Origin: Buxus sempervirens
Lineage: Eukaryota > Streptophyta > Magnoliopsida > Buxales > Buxaceae
Assembly (NCBI GenBank): GCA_947561395.2
Contig: OX387184.1
Span: 9,900,205 to 9,964,204, forward strand
Length of the DNA stretch: 64,000 nucleotides
Direction of reading: 5' to 3'
Below are positions 48,433-62,334 of this stretch, piece after piece. How positions within the stretch are numbered: the first letter of the stretch is position 1; every line of letters begins with the position of its first letter. A program made the translations under genes and the position numbers. The notes beneath the pieces were generated by a model. That model saw nothing but the letters and a program-made list of their open reading frames with translations, did not search any database and was not told the origin of the DNA.

Positions 48433-50112
48433 TCAGAAGCATGCGTCCAGAAGACAGCAGCAACAAAGAGCGGCCAAGCTGCAATTCCAAATCATTTACA
48501 CCAGTTAGGTCACAGTCATGCGATATTGCTTATAATTGATATTCCTTTCCCCATCTTGGTCCTTTATTTTTCTTTTTTCAAAGAATATTTATTTATCAGA
48601 TGGCAGTGAATCAATAGTAAAAGATCAAACAACGGAACAAGAACGTTTATGGAGTTCCCATGTGAACAAAAATCTCTACATTTAGTCGGTGCGTAGGTTA
48701 AAAAATATCATTGTCTCAATTGTTGGGCTGTAAACAACCCAATGTCGCACTCCAAATCTGGATTGTTCGGGCACAAGCTTCCTGTGTTCACACGAAGTTG
48801 GTCAAATAAAGAAAGAGGAAGAAGAAAACTCGGCTCGTTCCAACTTCCAAGTACTAAAGTCAACAAAGAAGACGGATAGTAGCCCCCACACCATCACATA
48901 TTCCACCCTTTATCCTTCCGTCGTAGGCATATTCGTAGCAGATGATTTGAATTCGCAATACAAAGTCCGCCATTTTTGTTAAAAACTTTGAAAACAAGAA
49001 ATGATCGTGCTGGGACCCACAACTTGTTACAGATTACCGTAGAGCACACGGCACGATGAACAAATCGCGTGCTACGCAGGGAATATCGCATCAGATGAAT
49101 TTGGCGAGAGAACGTGATAAAGAAACTCCGTAAAATGGGGAAACTACACAACCAAGTAAGCACGAATTCGTTTCCTCTAGTGATAGGATTTTGTTAGGGG
49201 TGTGGGCCCCACCACCCTGAAACAGGGCATGCAACCGTGCGCATTTCATGGATGGTACCATGGAACGCACTACAGCAGCCCTCAGCGTTAACCACCTAAC
49301 TAGCTCTGGCGTAGTTAACGACGGTCACAGTCCTTGACCGTGGAAGGCACCGTCATGAAGTAATACACGCGCCAAATACGTATATACGATATCTTTTAAG
49401 ATGGCGTGATTAAAGAGACATCGATGTCATCGCCTACCGGTTCCAGCAAAAATAAAAAAGTCATCGCCTATCGGTGGTACTGGGTACTCTGATACGGACC
49501 CATGCACCCACGACCCACCGACAATCACTAGTGCGCTAGCACAACACTATCACGCCGGCATACCGGTTAACTTGGTCCTCCTTGACCGGGAAAACGATCC
49601 ACCAAATCCGTAATCTTCGAATCGGAGGAGAAATGATCGAGATCGTTCAGATCTGATGCTAACTCGAACTTATCTTGCAATCAAATAAAAAAAAAAAGGC
49701 ACAAACGCACTCATGCAGAGATCAGATCTTACCATCCTTCCAGGCAGCCGGTACTGCCGCTCTGTCGTTGTGGAGGTGGCTGGGCATACTGCGGAGGATA
49801 ACCCTGCGGTGGTGGATATCCCTGAGCGTAGCCCTGCGGAGGATAGCCTGGTGGTGGATAAGCGTCCTTCGCGTAGCCCTCAGGAGGATAACCTAACGAA
49901 ATAAACGCGACACAGGAACAAAGATCAAGATTAGAAACCCTCACCTAAACATCACGAGATACAATCTAATTATAGAGAACAAAGAAAAATAAAAGAAATC
50001 ACACACAAACTAGCCTTACCAGAGCAATCTATAAGAAGAAAGAAACGTCAGATGAAAGATTACCTTGAGGAGGAGGAGCGCCAACGGGAGGCTGCTGGTT
50101 GTAGTAACTCAT
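48433..50112 (-). CDS. CYSTM (cysteine-rich transmembrane module) protein
   Basis: An 84-aa tail-anchored type protein of the plant CYSTM/WIH group, linked in other plants to stress responses and cell-membrane processes. Exons are 50064-50112, 49733-49892 and 48433-48478, with GT-AG introns of 171 and 1254 bp and phases that close. The N-terminus starts MSYYNQQPPVGAPPPQG. Residues 17-63 are Gly-Tyr-Pro-Pro-Gln repeats (GYPPEGYAKDAYPPPGYPPQ and similar). The C-terminus is CLAALCCCCLLDACF, the hallmark Cys-rich membrane segment. The last exon is only 46 bp and encodes almost the whole of that segment. The start has an adequate context and is the only Met upstream of the repeats. A tail-only insertion sits in intron 2. 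Confidence 0.93.
49442..49459 (+). mobile_element. Tail-only retroposon insertion in CYSTM intron 2
   Basis: The 18-bp insert tccagcaaaaataaaaaa lies between gtcatcgcctaccggt (49426-49441) and gtcatcgcctatcggt (49460-49475), 15 of 16 identical. Confidence 0.7.
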
Positions 50113-52888
50113 CTTGTCTACTTGTGTCTTTCGCTTCTCTGCGCTTTTCTCTTTCCAAAAAAAGAATCGGACTCCAGACGATTGCTTAGGAGGAGGGAAT
50201 TTTATAGAGAGGAGAGAGAATTGAGGGGAGAAGTAAAGATAAGCGGAGGTCGAAAGTAACGAAGCTTCGATATGATGCGACGCGTTTTCGTTTTTTAATT
50301 ATTATCCACGGCGTACCCTTGTTCTAAAAAACATTTTTTGGTAAAGTTTGCCGCGTTGTAACAACTAAAAACTACTCTCAAAGGAAAAAAAGAATATTGC
50401 TTTTGGGAAGAGAAGGCTTTTTTGAATGAATGCTTTGGCCTTGGAACCAAAACTTATAAATTTAAGTTTAATGAAATTTTTTTAGAATAATGTTATTTTT
50501 TAACGGCACTGTGAGATATTTTTATAATTTTAAAATTTAATAAATCATTGGATAATCCAATATTTTATTCTAATTAATTAGATAGGAAGCTCTTTTGAGA
50601 TGGATGAAATTGTTTACTGCTTTCTCTTGCAGCATCACAAATGATGCACTTTGAGTAAAAAAAATTCCTTATATTTTCTAGCACCAAGAACATTGCTAGC
50701 CTCTCATTCAAACTGCATCGTCTATTATAAGAGAAAGCAGCAAACAATTTGCTTTCGAATATGGATTTTTTAATAGCTAGAATTAGTTTGACTTCAGGTA
50801 TGGATTTTCCTTTGTTTCAGTATCGAAATTTGGAAGTCATATTTAAAAATACGATAATTTAATACTTAAATAGCCTAATTATCATTGGATGCTAATTAAT
50901 TTGAGATAGAAGTAAGCTACGTAATGTAGGCTTCATCTAAAATATCTTTAAACGAGAAATAAGTAAATCCAACTTGCTTTTGTGTATTTATTTCTTTATG
51001 CGATCCTCCATCTCCTACGGTGGTTTTGATTTGACAATTCCAATTGCATGATTCTACATTTTTTTCATTTGATTATGGCAAGTTGAAGATGGGTTTTTGA
51101 CTTCATGCCGAGTTATTGAATTTTACTATTGTTAGATGAGAAATCATAGAAGGAAATTAAATATAATAGTTGGATATGAAGATGAGAAATTAGAATTTAA
51201 CGATGGACTTGGAGATGACCGAGAAGAACTAAGAAAGCAAAATGATAACTGAGACCTTAGAAGCCTAAGCCATATCTATCTGGGGTGGCATTCTTGCGTT
51301 GAAAACATTGATCGACATTCTAGAAAGGAAAACTGACTTTAAAGATGGCTTAGAAAAATTGGATCCCGCTTCATATATGGTTCAGTAACCAGATGAAGAA
51401 ATTCTTATTTCCTTCACGGATTTTTATTGATGCAGTTAAATGGGTATATTTTATTTGTTTATAAACTTGAGATAATAAATAGATGCTTTTGAACTTGTTG
51501 ACATTTTAGTTTTCTTTAGCACGAAAAAGAGAGCTTTAAACATATTAGAGAAAGAGATCGACAGACAGAGAAATAAATATTCCAAATTTATCTAAGGTTG
51601 TATTTAGGATTGCTTATACTTATGGGTGGGTAGGAGTGCTAATCGCCTGGCCCGGCCCACCATGGAAATGGACCAGGCATTCAACATGCTCGGCATGGCA
51701 CAACCCATGGCATAGCATAGGGTGGGTCGTGCCGTGGCTCGCGAGCCACACGTAAAAATTTAAAAAAAACAAAAAAAGTATTAAATAAGGTTTTAAAAAA
51801 AAACATTTACGTAGCATACATGTTTTGCAAAACCTTATTTACTTTTCTTTTGCTACCTTCACAAAACATGGATGACACGTAAACAGTTCTTGAAAATGCA
51901 ACAATATTTATATATTGGTGAACCGTGCTGAGACGAGGAGTTGCAAATGTGTTACTTGTGTCGGTTACTACTAATGACTCTGTCGGTCATTAGCAAAATC
52001 ATTGAACATGACTCTAAGAAGAAAATGAAGAAAGCAAAAAAAAAAAAAAAAAAAAATTCATAACTTTCTTAAAGTCCTCTTAAGAGATTTGTCAGTGGTT
52101 GGTCTAGGGACGCCCCCCCCATGTGAGCATTCTACCGAGTCCACTGGCCATTGACCAAATCTCTAAACAGGACCCTAAGAAAGTAAGAAGAGATAAGAAG
52201 ATGTGTGGTTTGGAGTGGAAAGGCTTAAACCTATTTATAGAAGACCAAAAGTGGTTTTTTACTACCTCTACCCTCAAATATGACTGTTATTTGGCTGTTG
52301 AAAAGGTAGAAATGATCATTTACAATCAATTACAGGTATATGTAATTTTTCTCCTTGTGGGTAGCTTTTCCCTAGTGTTTATCCATTTAACATTACCAAA
52401 CACAATCTAAATGTTAAAATTTGGCACTTTATTGCTTTTGTTTTTGGTTGTGCTCTTGATCTCATTCAACACCTTTCTACATTGCAGATCCAGTAGAGGC
52501 TGAACCATGTCCTATTTTAGGCATTAGCCCAGCTCGAATGTTATAGTGAATGCAATATTTAAAGGGTGCACACCTTCTACAACTAGGATTGTGCAACCAC
52601 ATACCTAAGGGTCATGTGATTGGCTCATTGTATTTTAAAAATAACTTTCTAAATATAAATTAATAAAGTTTTCTTTTTCAAATTCAAGGGACCAATCAGG
52701 AGACTGTTATACACAATGTACAACGGCTGTAGATGATTTCAATCCACATTTAGCAAGGAAATTTAGATATCTTACCATCCCCAAGTGTTTGAGACTTTCG
52801 AGTATCAACTTTTTCCTTAGCCACTGAAATATGAAATAGAATTCCCGACCAAGAACTATGATCACTCGTCAGGCTAGACAAAGAGGAT

Positions 52889-52919
<31 letters not shown>

Positions 52920-53351
52920 TAAATACAGATGTTTTACTTTTGGCAAGCAAAACATATCTAAAGTTGACATGGCTAAACACAAAAATGGAGAAGATTGGTC
53001 AGTCATATCTTGTAAGAAACATCAATTTACCAGTAATAATAAAATTCTCACTAACGTTACTTGTAAATGTAATATTGATTACATGATTTACGAATATAAA
53101 TAATTATGTGGCAAACAAAAAAAATTCATAAGCCGTAAAAACAGCTCATTTGGTCTGAACCAGATTAGTTGCCCGGATCTGGCTTGAGAAACCTTCCTGT
53201 TTAGTATGGTATGGGCACTATAAATTTAAAACGATTTTCTCCCATCATCAATGTTTCCTTCATCCAAAGCGAAATGTTTGGATTCTGAGGTGCAGATATC
53301 TACATACAAACAGAAACCAAGTTCCATAGAAGGGAAGCCAGACATTTACAG
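50113..53351. other. CYSTM promoter side and intergenic DNA
   Basis: No protein is recognisable. A GC-rich patch at 51640-51745 (ctggcccggcccacc, gtgccgtggctcgcgagcc) looks like the end of a short transposon. A hairpin at about 51778-51848 pairs attaaataaggtttt with aaaaccttatttactt. A (TAAA)n run lies at 52890-52925. A long A-run is at 52038-52059. The DNA next to 53351 is probably the NAT3 3' UTR. Confidence 0.45.
52890..52925. repeat. (TAAA)n microsatellite
   Basis: About eight ATAA/TAAA units with one substitution, following an A-run. Confidence 0.9.
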
Positions 53352-56300
53352 CTAGAATGATGGGAAAAGCTTATCAAGGTTGTAAGGGAGTGAATAGAAT
53401 TCTTCACTCCTAGTGTCTGATTTGAAATACCAGAACTTTATCCACCAGTGAGCACCACTGTCTCTTTGAGTTGCACTATGGCCACGACTCAGTGTTCTGT
53501 CCAAAAAGAAAGCAACCATAGCTGCCACCGTTGCAGGAGATGAGAATATAACTTGCATTATGTTGTTGAACTGCAGGTAATAGAACTGTTAAAAAAGGTC
53601 ACCCAGTTGAGTCAACAAGATATAAACCTGATTCAAAAGTTTGGACGTACCGAAGTAGAACGTGTGTGAACAGGACCATGACCAGAGACTACGACATGCT
53701 CATTGAAATATTGTGGCACTGAAAGTCCCATGAAAAAGGAGAAGCCTAATATGAACTTTGTTCTGAAACTGTTGAGGTTGCAGAACTGAAGTAAACCAAG
53801 ACCTGCAGAAGCTGTTTGCACCACAGCAGACCACATCAAAGGTTAATCCTTTTTCTTTTCTTTTTTTTCCTGCTACAGAATGAAATTCTCTTTTTAAGTT
53901 ATAGTATGCCCAGAGAAAAAGATGTGTAGACGCATGGGTGAGGTCGTGAATAATAATTTCCATGGAAAAATAAGGAGCACATTTGGGACATTTTTTTAAA
54001 GTTTGGTAGGTCATTCAATTTTTGTGCCTCCCAAGCATCAGAAGGCAAGCAAATATCTACAATCAGACCAGGCATTAAATATTGACCTTACCTACAAACT
54101 TGTCTGATTATCAAGATATACCGAGTTGTCTTCCTGTGAACTTCTACAAGAGTTTTCATCTTGTAGCATATGCCTACTGTTTTAAGAGAAGGGCATCAGC
54201 AACTAATCCCAAATTACAATGTACACTGTTTTGTTTTAACTTTTTTATTTTTCCCCTGTTCACTTCTGCTCTACCCACTGTTTTTCTTCTCCACTATGAT
54301 CCATAAATAATCCTCGATCAGAACAAGAGCAGGATCCTGATCCAACAGTCCGGATTTTGGGCTAACTACTAAAAATGAAAATCATCTTGAGCATGATGAT
54401 CTCTCATGATGTTAATTTCATGTCATGTGCCTACATTATCCTGACATGCAATTGAAAAAAATTTTAATAGCAATAAACTTCCAGTCATTTCTATGAAATC
54501 TCCGGTCTCTGCACCCAGTCTCGATGATATGATAATAAGTAGTTTTGTGTGTTTTTCCTACCACTTACTTAAATCATTGAAATAAACATGTTACATCCAT
54601 CATGTTTTGATAAGAGGCTCTAAGAGACTTTACTCTCACAGGAAGTGTTTCATCTTACTGCAGTATACTACCCAGGAAAAGGGAAAATTTCAACCAAAAC
54701 ATGATGCCAAAAGTTGTGCCAATATGGATGTCTGGTAACTTTTTCTCAGTGTATTATTGCAAATGAAAATCCAGAGAAGCAGCAACTTGTATATTGTCAA
54801 TATTGTGATATAATGAAATCTCAGACATTTTGTATTACCAGAATAAAGTAATACGTACACATATAAGCAAACAGGATACAGTATAAAGCTGCTACAATTG
54901 GCAAGGGAACGGATGCAAAAACTGCTCCAAATTTTCCTGTTTAAAAACATCAAGTATGAATCATCAGATCAATGAAGTTAAGAATCATCAAATCTAACAC
55001 AAACATTATGTTTGTTTTACATTTCCACCAAAAAAAAAAAAATGTTTGTTTTACATTGGAACGGATGTGAGGAGCTCTCCTGATTCTCATTTATCATATG
55101 AAACACAAAGTTCATCCAACAAGACAAGAACATCCAGGAACAAATTTACACAACTAAATGAAATAGCATACCAAGTATAGCAAAGAAAATCATAAATCCA
55201 GCTGAAATTTGAATCACTCTTCGACTTCCCACTTGTGTCAATGCCAATAAACCAGTGTTTTCCCTATATATTCACAACTTGGATTAGGATGTTGACACTC
55301 TCTATAGACCTGAGTGCATCACACATGTGGCACTAATGCGGAGGGTTGAAATGCACAACTTGGAGACCTCATCTGGAAATACCTTATGGTCAAACCCAAT
55401 CTGATGATACTCCAAATACAATTGAACTGTTCATCTCCTTTCTGAGAATCCAGAATTATGATAGATAATATGTTTAAGATCAATAGATTGAGTTGATATT
55501 GTCCAAATATTTCAAACATGGGCCCAACTTCTCCGCATCTTTGCTACATGCATGGCACAGCTGATATTGACAAACATATGTTAATGAAAATTTTTCTAAC
55601 TACTTTGAGTTCATTACACTGATGCAGTGGAGCCATTTACTGTACCAAACATGCCACCCAGCAAGATCCCTATTCCCTGAAAGTCAATATAGTATCACTA
55701 GTGATCAAGGATCAACATTTATAGGATTTATAGTATCCCAAAACGAATGCAGAAGCAAGTGAGATGCTACATAATAGCTTGCTACCTGCCAGCCAACACC
55801 ACGGCTGAGAACAGAAGGTGGCACCGGTGTGGCACTGCCATATCTTGCCGCTGCAATAAATGTACCTGTTGACTGTAACAAAGAAGAAATAAAGTCTGAT
55901 GGCAAAGATGGTAAATGTAAAACAGGAAACAAAATTAGAAAACGGGAATACTAAAATGCTAATGTGGGTTATTTTCACTGACAACAGGAAACAAAATTAG
56001 AGGCACGTATACATCTTCAAATTAACTAGATATGTCTTATTAATGCATGCAACAAGAATATTAAAATTATGGAAATGCCCTATAACCACTAGCTTAATTC
56101 CCTTTTGTAACAAATATAAAGGAATCAGCAATTAAAAAAAAATAGGTATCTAAAACAGAGATATGTTGTAAGCTCCATGACAAGCGAACCTCAATAAGCG
56201 AAGTGAAAGAAGCAGCTATCATTGCAAAAGCTTCTCCAGCTTCAAAAGTGGGATGTCCCCATTGAAATGGATATGGAACTCTTATCCTGGAATAGAAAAG

Positions 56301-59300
56301 CAACAGAACATAGCAAGATTCACTATCTTCACAATTCCATAGAAGCAGACGAGTAATGTTACTTTATCTGCTCATGTAGATTCATTTATACAGCATGTGA
56401 ATAAATTATCACCCAATGACTCATGCCATATATACAAAGAAATAACGCACAAAGTGGAAGGGACAATAAGAAAACAAGAACAGTAGGATACATAATAAAA
56501 ACAATAATATTTTTATTTGTCCATTGAATTGGTGTGGAACATATCCTGAAAGAGGAATATGAACCAAATAATTCACTGTTGTAGACAATCAAAACTGATA
56601 ACATTCCCAAGAAGGGTGTCTCATTTTTTTACTCGTTTCCTTTCCATCTAGGAGTTTTGGTGCATGGGAAACTTGAACTAGAAGTAGGCCTGGAGAACTA
56701 TACAACAATATGGTAAATGCCATACAATGGATGGTCCACCGGGAAATGATTATTATCAAATAGGTTGATTGCCTGTATTTCTGTAAAGTATGGTGTCTCT
56801 TCTGTCTGTAACCTAACACCACGTTAATTTCCCAACTAATATGTAAAAGTAAATCAGAATCATAAAACATGAACAATATAACTATAAGATAAGAATATTT
56901 TAGTTCTTATTTTTCATTTCTTTTACAATATAATTCTCAATAGTAACATAACAGAACAACATGTAATGGAAACTATTAAGAAAGATAAAGGAAATTTTGC
57001 TTGACATCATAGTGCCAATCCTACATACAATTTTTAATTCTGCTATATATTAACATCCCAAACCCACAGATCCCATTAAACAAAGTAATTTATCTTGATT
57101 TCATCAGTGTTTAGTGTACTGCATCGACATTTCTATACAATAAATATTTGGCATGCCACTGATTTACTATGCTCAATCATAAAAAATCAGAAGGCCGTTC
57201 TGGAGAAGTCTGAACTCGTAAAAATTGTCAAATTCGGCATATAATTGACAAACTAGACCATAACATATTATGAAGCTCATGTTTCAAAATGGGAAACACT
57301 AAGGCTGACAATAAATTCATCGTGAAATAATGATCTTAATAATATGTAGAAACTTTCTGTAACCAACAGATGCATGAGAGAAAGTATAAATGATTAAAAA
57401 AATCCAGTAAAGTTGGTTTGGAGGAGTTCACCAAGGAGCACCACTGATGAGCCCAGCATGATCAGTGCGACAACTAGTCTGAGTGTCCGAAGGCTTATTA
57501 TTGTATAAACCACCTGCAGTTAAAATTATTGCATACACCCAAACAACTGCAACTGTGAACAGCACTGCAAAGCGATCAAATATGGCTCTCTCTGATTTTA
57601 TTATATGAGGAAGATACTGCAAAAGCATATGTTGCCCACAGCATAAATCAGAACCACAAGAGATTGATAGAAAAAGGCTTATAACAACATCACCAGTACC
57701 ATTAGCCATTTTTGTAAAAGAAAATGAAGCCCAAGGCAAATGAAGACTGTTTTTCTTTCTTGTTGTGTGGTGGTGGGGGGAGGGTGATGCGCTCAGAACA
57801 TGTTCCAAGTCTCCATGGGGAGAACCCAACCCCCAGGATACCCTACATTAGAGGCATCCTTGAATGAGTGAAGTCAGGTCCGAACAAAAAGCTTAGCTTG
57901 GATATCTTGGATTGTAATCATAGAGAAATGAGAAAAATAATGTATCCTTCTGACATAACCTTATTGGATATTAATTTATGCTTGGTTCATCTTCTTATTT
58001 TGCACTATTTCTCCAAAAACACTTTTCTTTTAATCTCTGTGCGTAAACTTTAATATGAGGAAAGAAACAGAAAACATCCATAGGCCTGACAGTGCACAAC
58101 TAGAGGAAAGTTGGCAGTTGTAAATTAGGATAATTAAAAATACTTACGTGGGAGAACAAAAGCAATAAAATCAACCCTGGAAGACCAATTTCAATGCATT
58201 TTGCTAGCTGCAAGCATCATTAAAGAATGATAGCTTAGATAAATGCATTGGTGAATTACTCAATGGAACATGCTGTAAGAAATCATAGAGTTCTTATGAT
58301 GTGATGTAATGAGTGGTTAACAACACAATTTCTAATTGCAAATTGGCTGACATTGAACATTATGATTGTGACTACTGCAAGGACATGGCAGCAAGGCATC
58401 GTTGTCCATGCTGCTGTTAAACACAACACATTCCTGCAGAGTGGATACATTCTTGCAACAAGATCTCAAATGGTTTCAAATGTTGTGCAAAAGAGTGCCA
58501 GAAGAAGTCTATCCAGTAATAGGTGCAAATGCAAAGAATGTGGCCATCATTGGTCTGACAGAAGGGTAGGACCAGGGAAGATACCCTCCCATCCTTCTCT
58601 AAGGTGATTCTTACTCTTTAAGCTAAAGTTTCATTTACCAGTTATGTAACAAAACAATATGAAGTACCTGGGTCTCCCCAAATAGATGTTGTAATTGTGA
58701 CTCAAATGGAAACTTAATGTAAACAACTTAATTTGGAATAAGAAAATGGTTTTAAAACATATAGTTAAGACGCACGACACATTCATGAATCAATTCAAAA
58801 TCATTTCTGTTGAAGAGAATGAATTAGATAAACTTTACTTGAGGAAAACCAATTTGATATAAGCCGAGTCCCGTAAGAGTTACCAGAGGAACTGCTGAAA
58901 GAGGGCTTAAAAACCTAAGCCAGCAAACATAAGAATCTAATTAATGAAAAATACAATACCCGTTAAAAATAAAACAATAAAAACTGAACGAATTCACACA
59001 ACCAGCAAACAAGCTTTTCCGGACAACCCACCTCACAACATTCCTCCAGAACCCCAGGAAACCTACAACGATCTGGAAGAGTGATGCAACAATGAGAGCA
59101 CCCTGTATTCCTCGCATTGTCCGTATAAATCTCTGAGATATGACACAGAGGGAGAAAAGAGAAAAGAAAAGAAAAGAAAAAGTTGAGGAAAAGAGGGCCA
59201 AAATAGGAAATCATTGAAATACAACAGAAGCTGAATGCCCCGAAATTGGGCAACCCAACCTCATGAGGCTCTGTGATCGTGCTATATCTATTGGCTAAAA

Positions 59301-60518
59301 CAATGGAGACAGTGGGAACAACAAAAGTGTATGAACCCCCTATCACCGTTGGAAGCCTGGTTCCAAAGAGAGTCTGCAGCAGGGTGTTCAATCCAGCAAC
59401 AAAGAGCAAAGTTTGTATAACTATAGCCTTCTCAGCCTGCAACAGAAGAAAGCCTTAAATTGATTAAAACCTACATAACTTAACAATAAAAGGCGAAGAT
59501 TCAACAAAGCCTAGAAAAAGATTCTTACGTTGCCACCACCCATTTGAGGAACAATGATGCTGGGGATTACGACTGATGTACCAAGCATCACTAAATAATG
59601 CTGGAAACCAAGAAAAATTGCTTCGGCTGCACGAAAGGGAACAGTTAGAAGAGCTAAGATACTGCTGAAAGCCAAGAGCCATAAAGTTAAGTTCGATATA
59701 TCTACTTGCAGTTGGAAGTAAACATAGAAAATGATCCGAAGCGGGAGAACTGTGATTCAAGATTTTAAAACGAAGGATAGATCGAACAGAGGAAGGTAGC
59801 AGATTCGATTGATCAAAGGATATACCCGACAATAACTACAAACAAAAGTCCGATATTCGATGTACCCACTATAGGGGTATAAAATCGATCCAAGCAAGGA
59901 AACGCGAGGATGACTATGGATCAAAATTGAATGGAGAAATCGGGAAGCTATAGATATTAATGATTTCGATATATTAAGAGAATTATAAATCATGTAACCG
60001 CGAATTCCTCAACTGATTTTCTAGTGCACTTCGATCTATACAGACAGTTGAGGAGTGACACAGCGAATCTCCCCAAGAGAGATTTTCAGGAAAAAAAAAA
60101 CAGGGAAGGAAAAAAGGGCTTTCCAGCTGAGTAAAACAAGAAATCGGACAGAAAACGCGCGAAAACCATGCAAAGAGAATCAACGGCTGAAAATTCTCCC
60201 ATAGGCAATCAACGATCAAAAGTCACCCGCTCGTCGTTTCTGGCAACATTGACCAAGTTGAATCTGAAATCGGAACAGCCTCTAGATTTTTCATGCAAAC
60301 GACGAATAGAGCAGGGAGAAACAACGACGATAAACAAGGAAATGCTAATATGCACAGGGGGAGAGATAAATCATAAATGAGGAAAAGTGCGCACGCCATT
60401 GAGGAGGACTGTTGATGCAATACTCAATGCCCGGAAGCTGTTCCTTCACCGGATGTGGCTGAAACTCGTCTATCTTCGGAGTCGCTGCCCCACAACGACA
60501 ACCACCACTTCCGGCCAT
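53352..60518 (-). CDS. NAT3: Nucleobase-ascorbate transporter, NAT3-like
   Basis: A membrane carrier of the NAT/NCS2 family; plant members move purines, uracil or related bases. Exons: 60395-60518, 59529-59626, 59260-59436, 59032-59132, 58839-58914, 58148-58207, 57432-57616, 56190-56286, 55786-55872, 55618-55676, 55172-55263, 54859-54936, 53651-53811 and 53352-53570. They give 1614 bp and 537 aa; all introns are GT-AG and all phases close. The sequence shows PHPVKEQLPGIEYCINSPPQ, the QH motif (FQHYLVMLG, Gln50-His51), the family signature ENTGLLALTQVGSRR (residues 356-370), FASVPLPIVAALYC and the C-terminus EEFYSLPYNLDKLFPSF. Similarity is closest to Arabidopsis NAT3 (SPLS, SCRTD, FQWG, LQFCNLNSF). 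The signature normally ends T-[RKG]; here it is T-Q. Length fits the family. Confidence 0.94.
55024..55041 (+). mobile_element. Tail-only retroposon insertion in NAT3 intron 11
   Basis: The 18-bp insert, tccacc followed by 12 A, is bounded by perfect 16-bp repeats atgtttgttttacatt at 55008-55023 and 55042-55057. Confidence 0.8.
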
Positions 60519-60788
60519 CTCTCTCTCTCTATCTCTAAGAAAAGCTTACAGAACAGGCGAGATACGAAGTCTGAAAAGGATATAGGCTGTAAGTTGAAGT
60601 GTGAAACCAGCGTCGTTACTGAATTAATCGGGAATTGGTGGATCCTTGGAAAGCAAATTATACACGAGAGAACGAGACGCGGAGAAGAGAGAGAGAGACG
60701 AGAAAGAGGAGCTTCTGTCTAAGACTCTAACCAAGTAACAACGCAGAACGTAATTGCTTGTAAGGGGCAAATTTGCCATCATATTCCC

Positions 60789-60812
60789 TTTTTTTTTTTT
60801 TTTTTGGGTAAC
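60789..60812 (-). mobile_element. Tail-only retroposon insertion (T-run plus gggtaa)
   Basis: The 24-bp insert, 18 T then gggtaa, lies between perfect 13-bp repeats ccatcatattccc at 60776-60788 and 60813-60825. A third copy of the phrase occurs at about 60859, so the repeat here is slightly less diagnostic. Confidence 0.6.
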
Positions 60813-60834
60813 CATCATATTCCCATATGATGGT
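60813..60834. repeat. Perfect 9-bp stem hairpin
   Basis: ccatcatat - tccc - atatgatgg is a perfect inverted repeat with a 4-base loop, directly beside the tail-only insertion. Confidence 0.8.
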
Positions 60835-62317
60835 TATGTTATGATGGTACGATCTTTACCATCATATTCCCATATGCATTTAGCTTCAGTCATTATCAAT
60901 AAAACAAATAAACCAAATAGATAGGAAGTAATATTGCCAGAGCATTTTTCCCCGTTTCCAGGATCCAGGCAAGTTTTGAGTGACGAGCTTTGCTCAGATC
61001 AACTCGATCGGGGTTATAAAACTGTAGTGAGGGAGGCTGCGGCTTGTTAACATTTTTCAGGCTTAAGCTGGCTGGTAAGAATTTTTTCCATTTTTTTTGT
61101 CGATAAAACTCAAAGATTTCCGTGACCAGGACACTAGGCTGCATGCAAATACGAGGGTATTTTGGTATTTTGAATGGCCATTTCCTGTAAGAATATTAAT
61201 AATTATCGCCCATTACAACCCCTAAAAACGAGGAAGTCTTCTTGGGTGGGATGTAATCGGTTACAACACGGCACATGAAGACGGGAAATCACCATTTGCA
61301 GATGAATCCTCCCGAAATATCGATTTTACCCTTATGGCGTAATCAACGTGAAGGAAACAGGTATCTCTAAACGACAGGCAAAAATCCGATAAACGTTTGT
61401 TTAATAAGAAGTATTAATGGATTTAAAACGCTCATGACATTTATACAGACCGAGCAGTTATTACCCTCCAAAAGTTGGGAGAGTTTGGAAGGTTCAACAA
61501 CTCCCACCTTAGCCAAAACGCTTTCAATTAATGAACTGTTTCTTCCAAATTGCCATATTAATAGGACGGACTTTTGGGTTTGGAATCACGTGCCGCAAAT
61601 CCAAGACTCTATTAGGTCCTTGAAGTTGGGAGATCTGTTGGTCCAATGATGGAGGGTGTGTATACGTAAGTTTCATACATTTATGTGGACACATACTTCA
61701 CCGTTGATCAGAAAATCTTCTAGTTAAGGGATCCAACATATTTCGATGCAGTCTACATGACATGCTATCACTTGTAGCATTTCATGGCCCATGTTTTTAC
61801 AACATAAAAATTGAAAAATGTTAAAACATGCACAGAGGATGTGAGATGCTGCATATATACATACGATTTCAAATGTTGTACATCAGAAAATATGAAAACA
61901 CGCAGCATTTCACTCAAGTTGCAAGGTCTGCGAACGATTTCATCCATGCATAATTCAAGAGGCTAAACAAGTAATTTGAGTTAAGGATAAATAAATAAAA
62001 GTTCAAAGATATTTGCTTGCATTAGTGGCAAAAGGAGAGGGATATCCACGCAAAAAGTTCGTTCGCCCACTACAATCTAAACTCAGAGAATAAAAAAACA
62101 ATTTTGACCCTGGTTGTTGTTTATTGCTTCCAAGAGAAGTGCAGAGAAGTACCAAGGAAGTAAGCGAAAGTGACCACTACCAACTCGAACCTTTGAACGC
62201 AAGTCATGTTTACTTTGGACTTTGAGGATTACTTGGCAGTCTTTTTCATTACCATGAACGGCTAAAGAAATGAAACAGAAGTACCAGTTTATCTTTGGAC
62301 GGAAGTTAGACGTATAA

Positions 62318-62334
62318 CACTACCCAAAAAAAAA
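62318..62334 (+). mobile_element. Tail-only retroposon insertion (cactaccc plus A-run)
   Basis: A 17-bp insert between perfect 15-bp repeats aagttagacgtataa at 62303-62317 and 62335-62349. The last two A of the run can be counted in the tail or in the repeat. Confidence 0.75.

Noticed and set aside
58353..58607. 84-aa plus-strand frame with Cys/His pairs
   Set aside because: Lies wholly in NAT3 intron 5 on the other strand; the Cys spacing (CKCKECGHH) fits no zinc-finger family I know.
60896..61144. 82-aa minus-strand frame
   Set aside because: No recognisable domain, no neighbouring exon and no leader; kept as non-coding.
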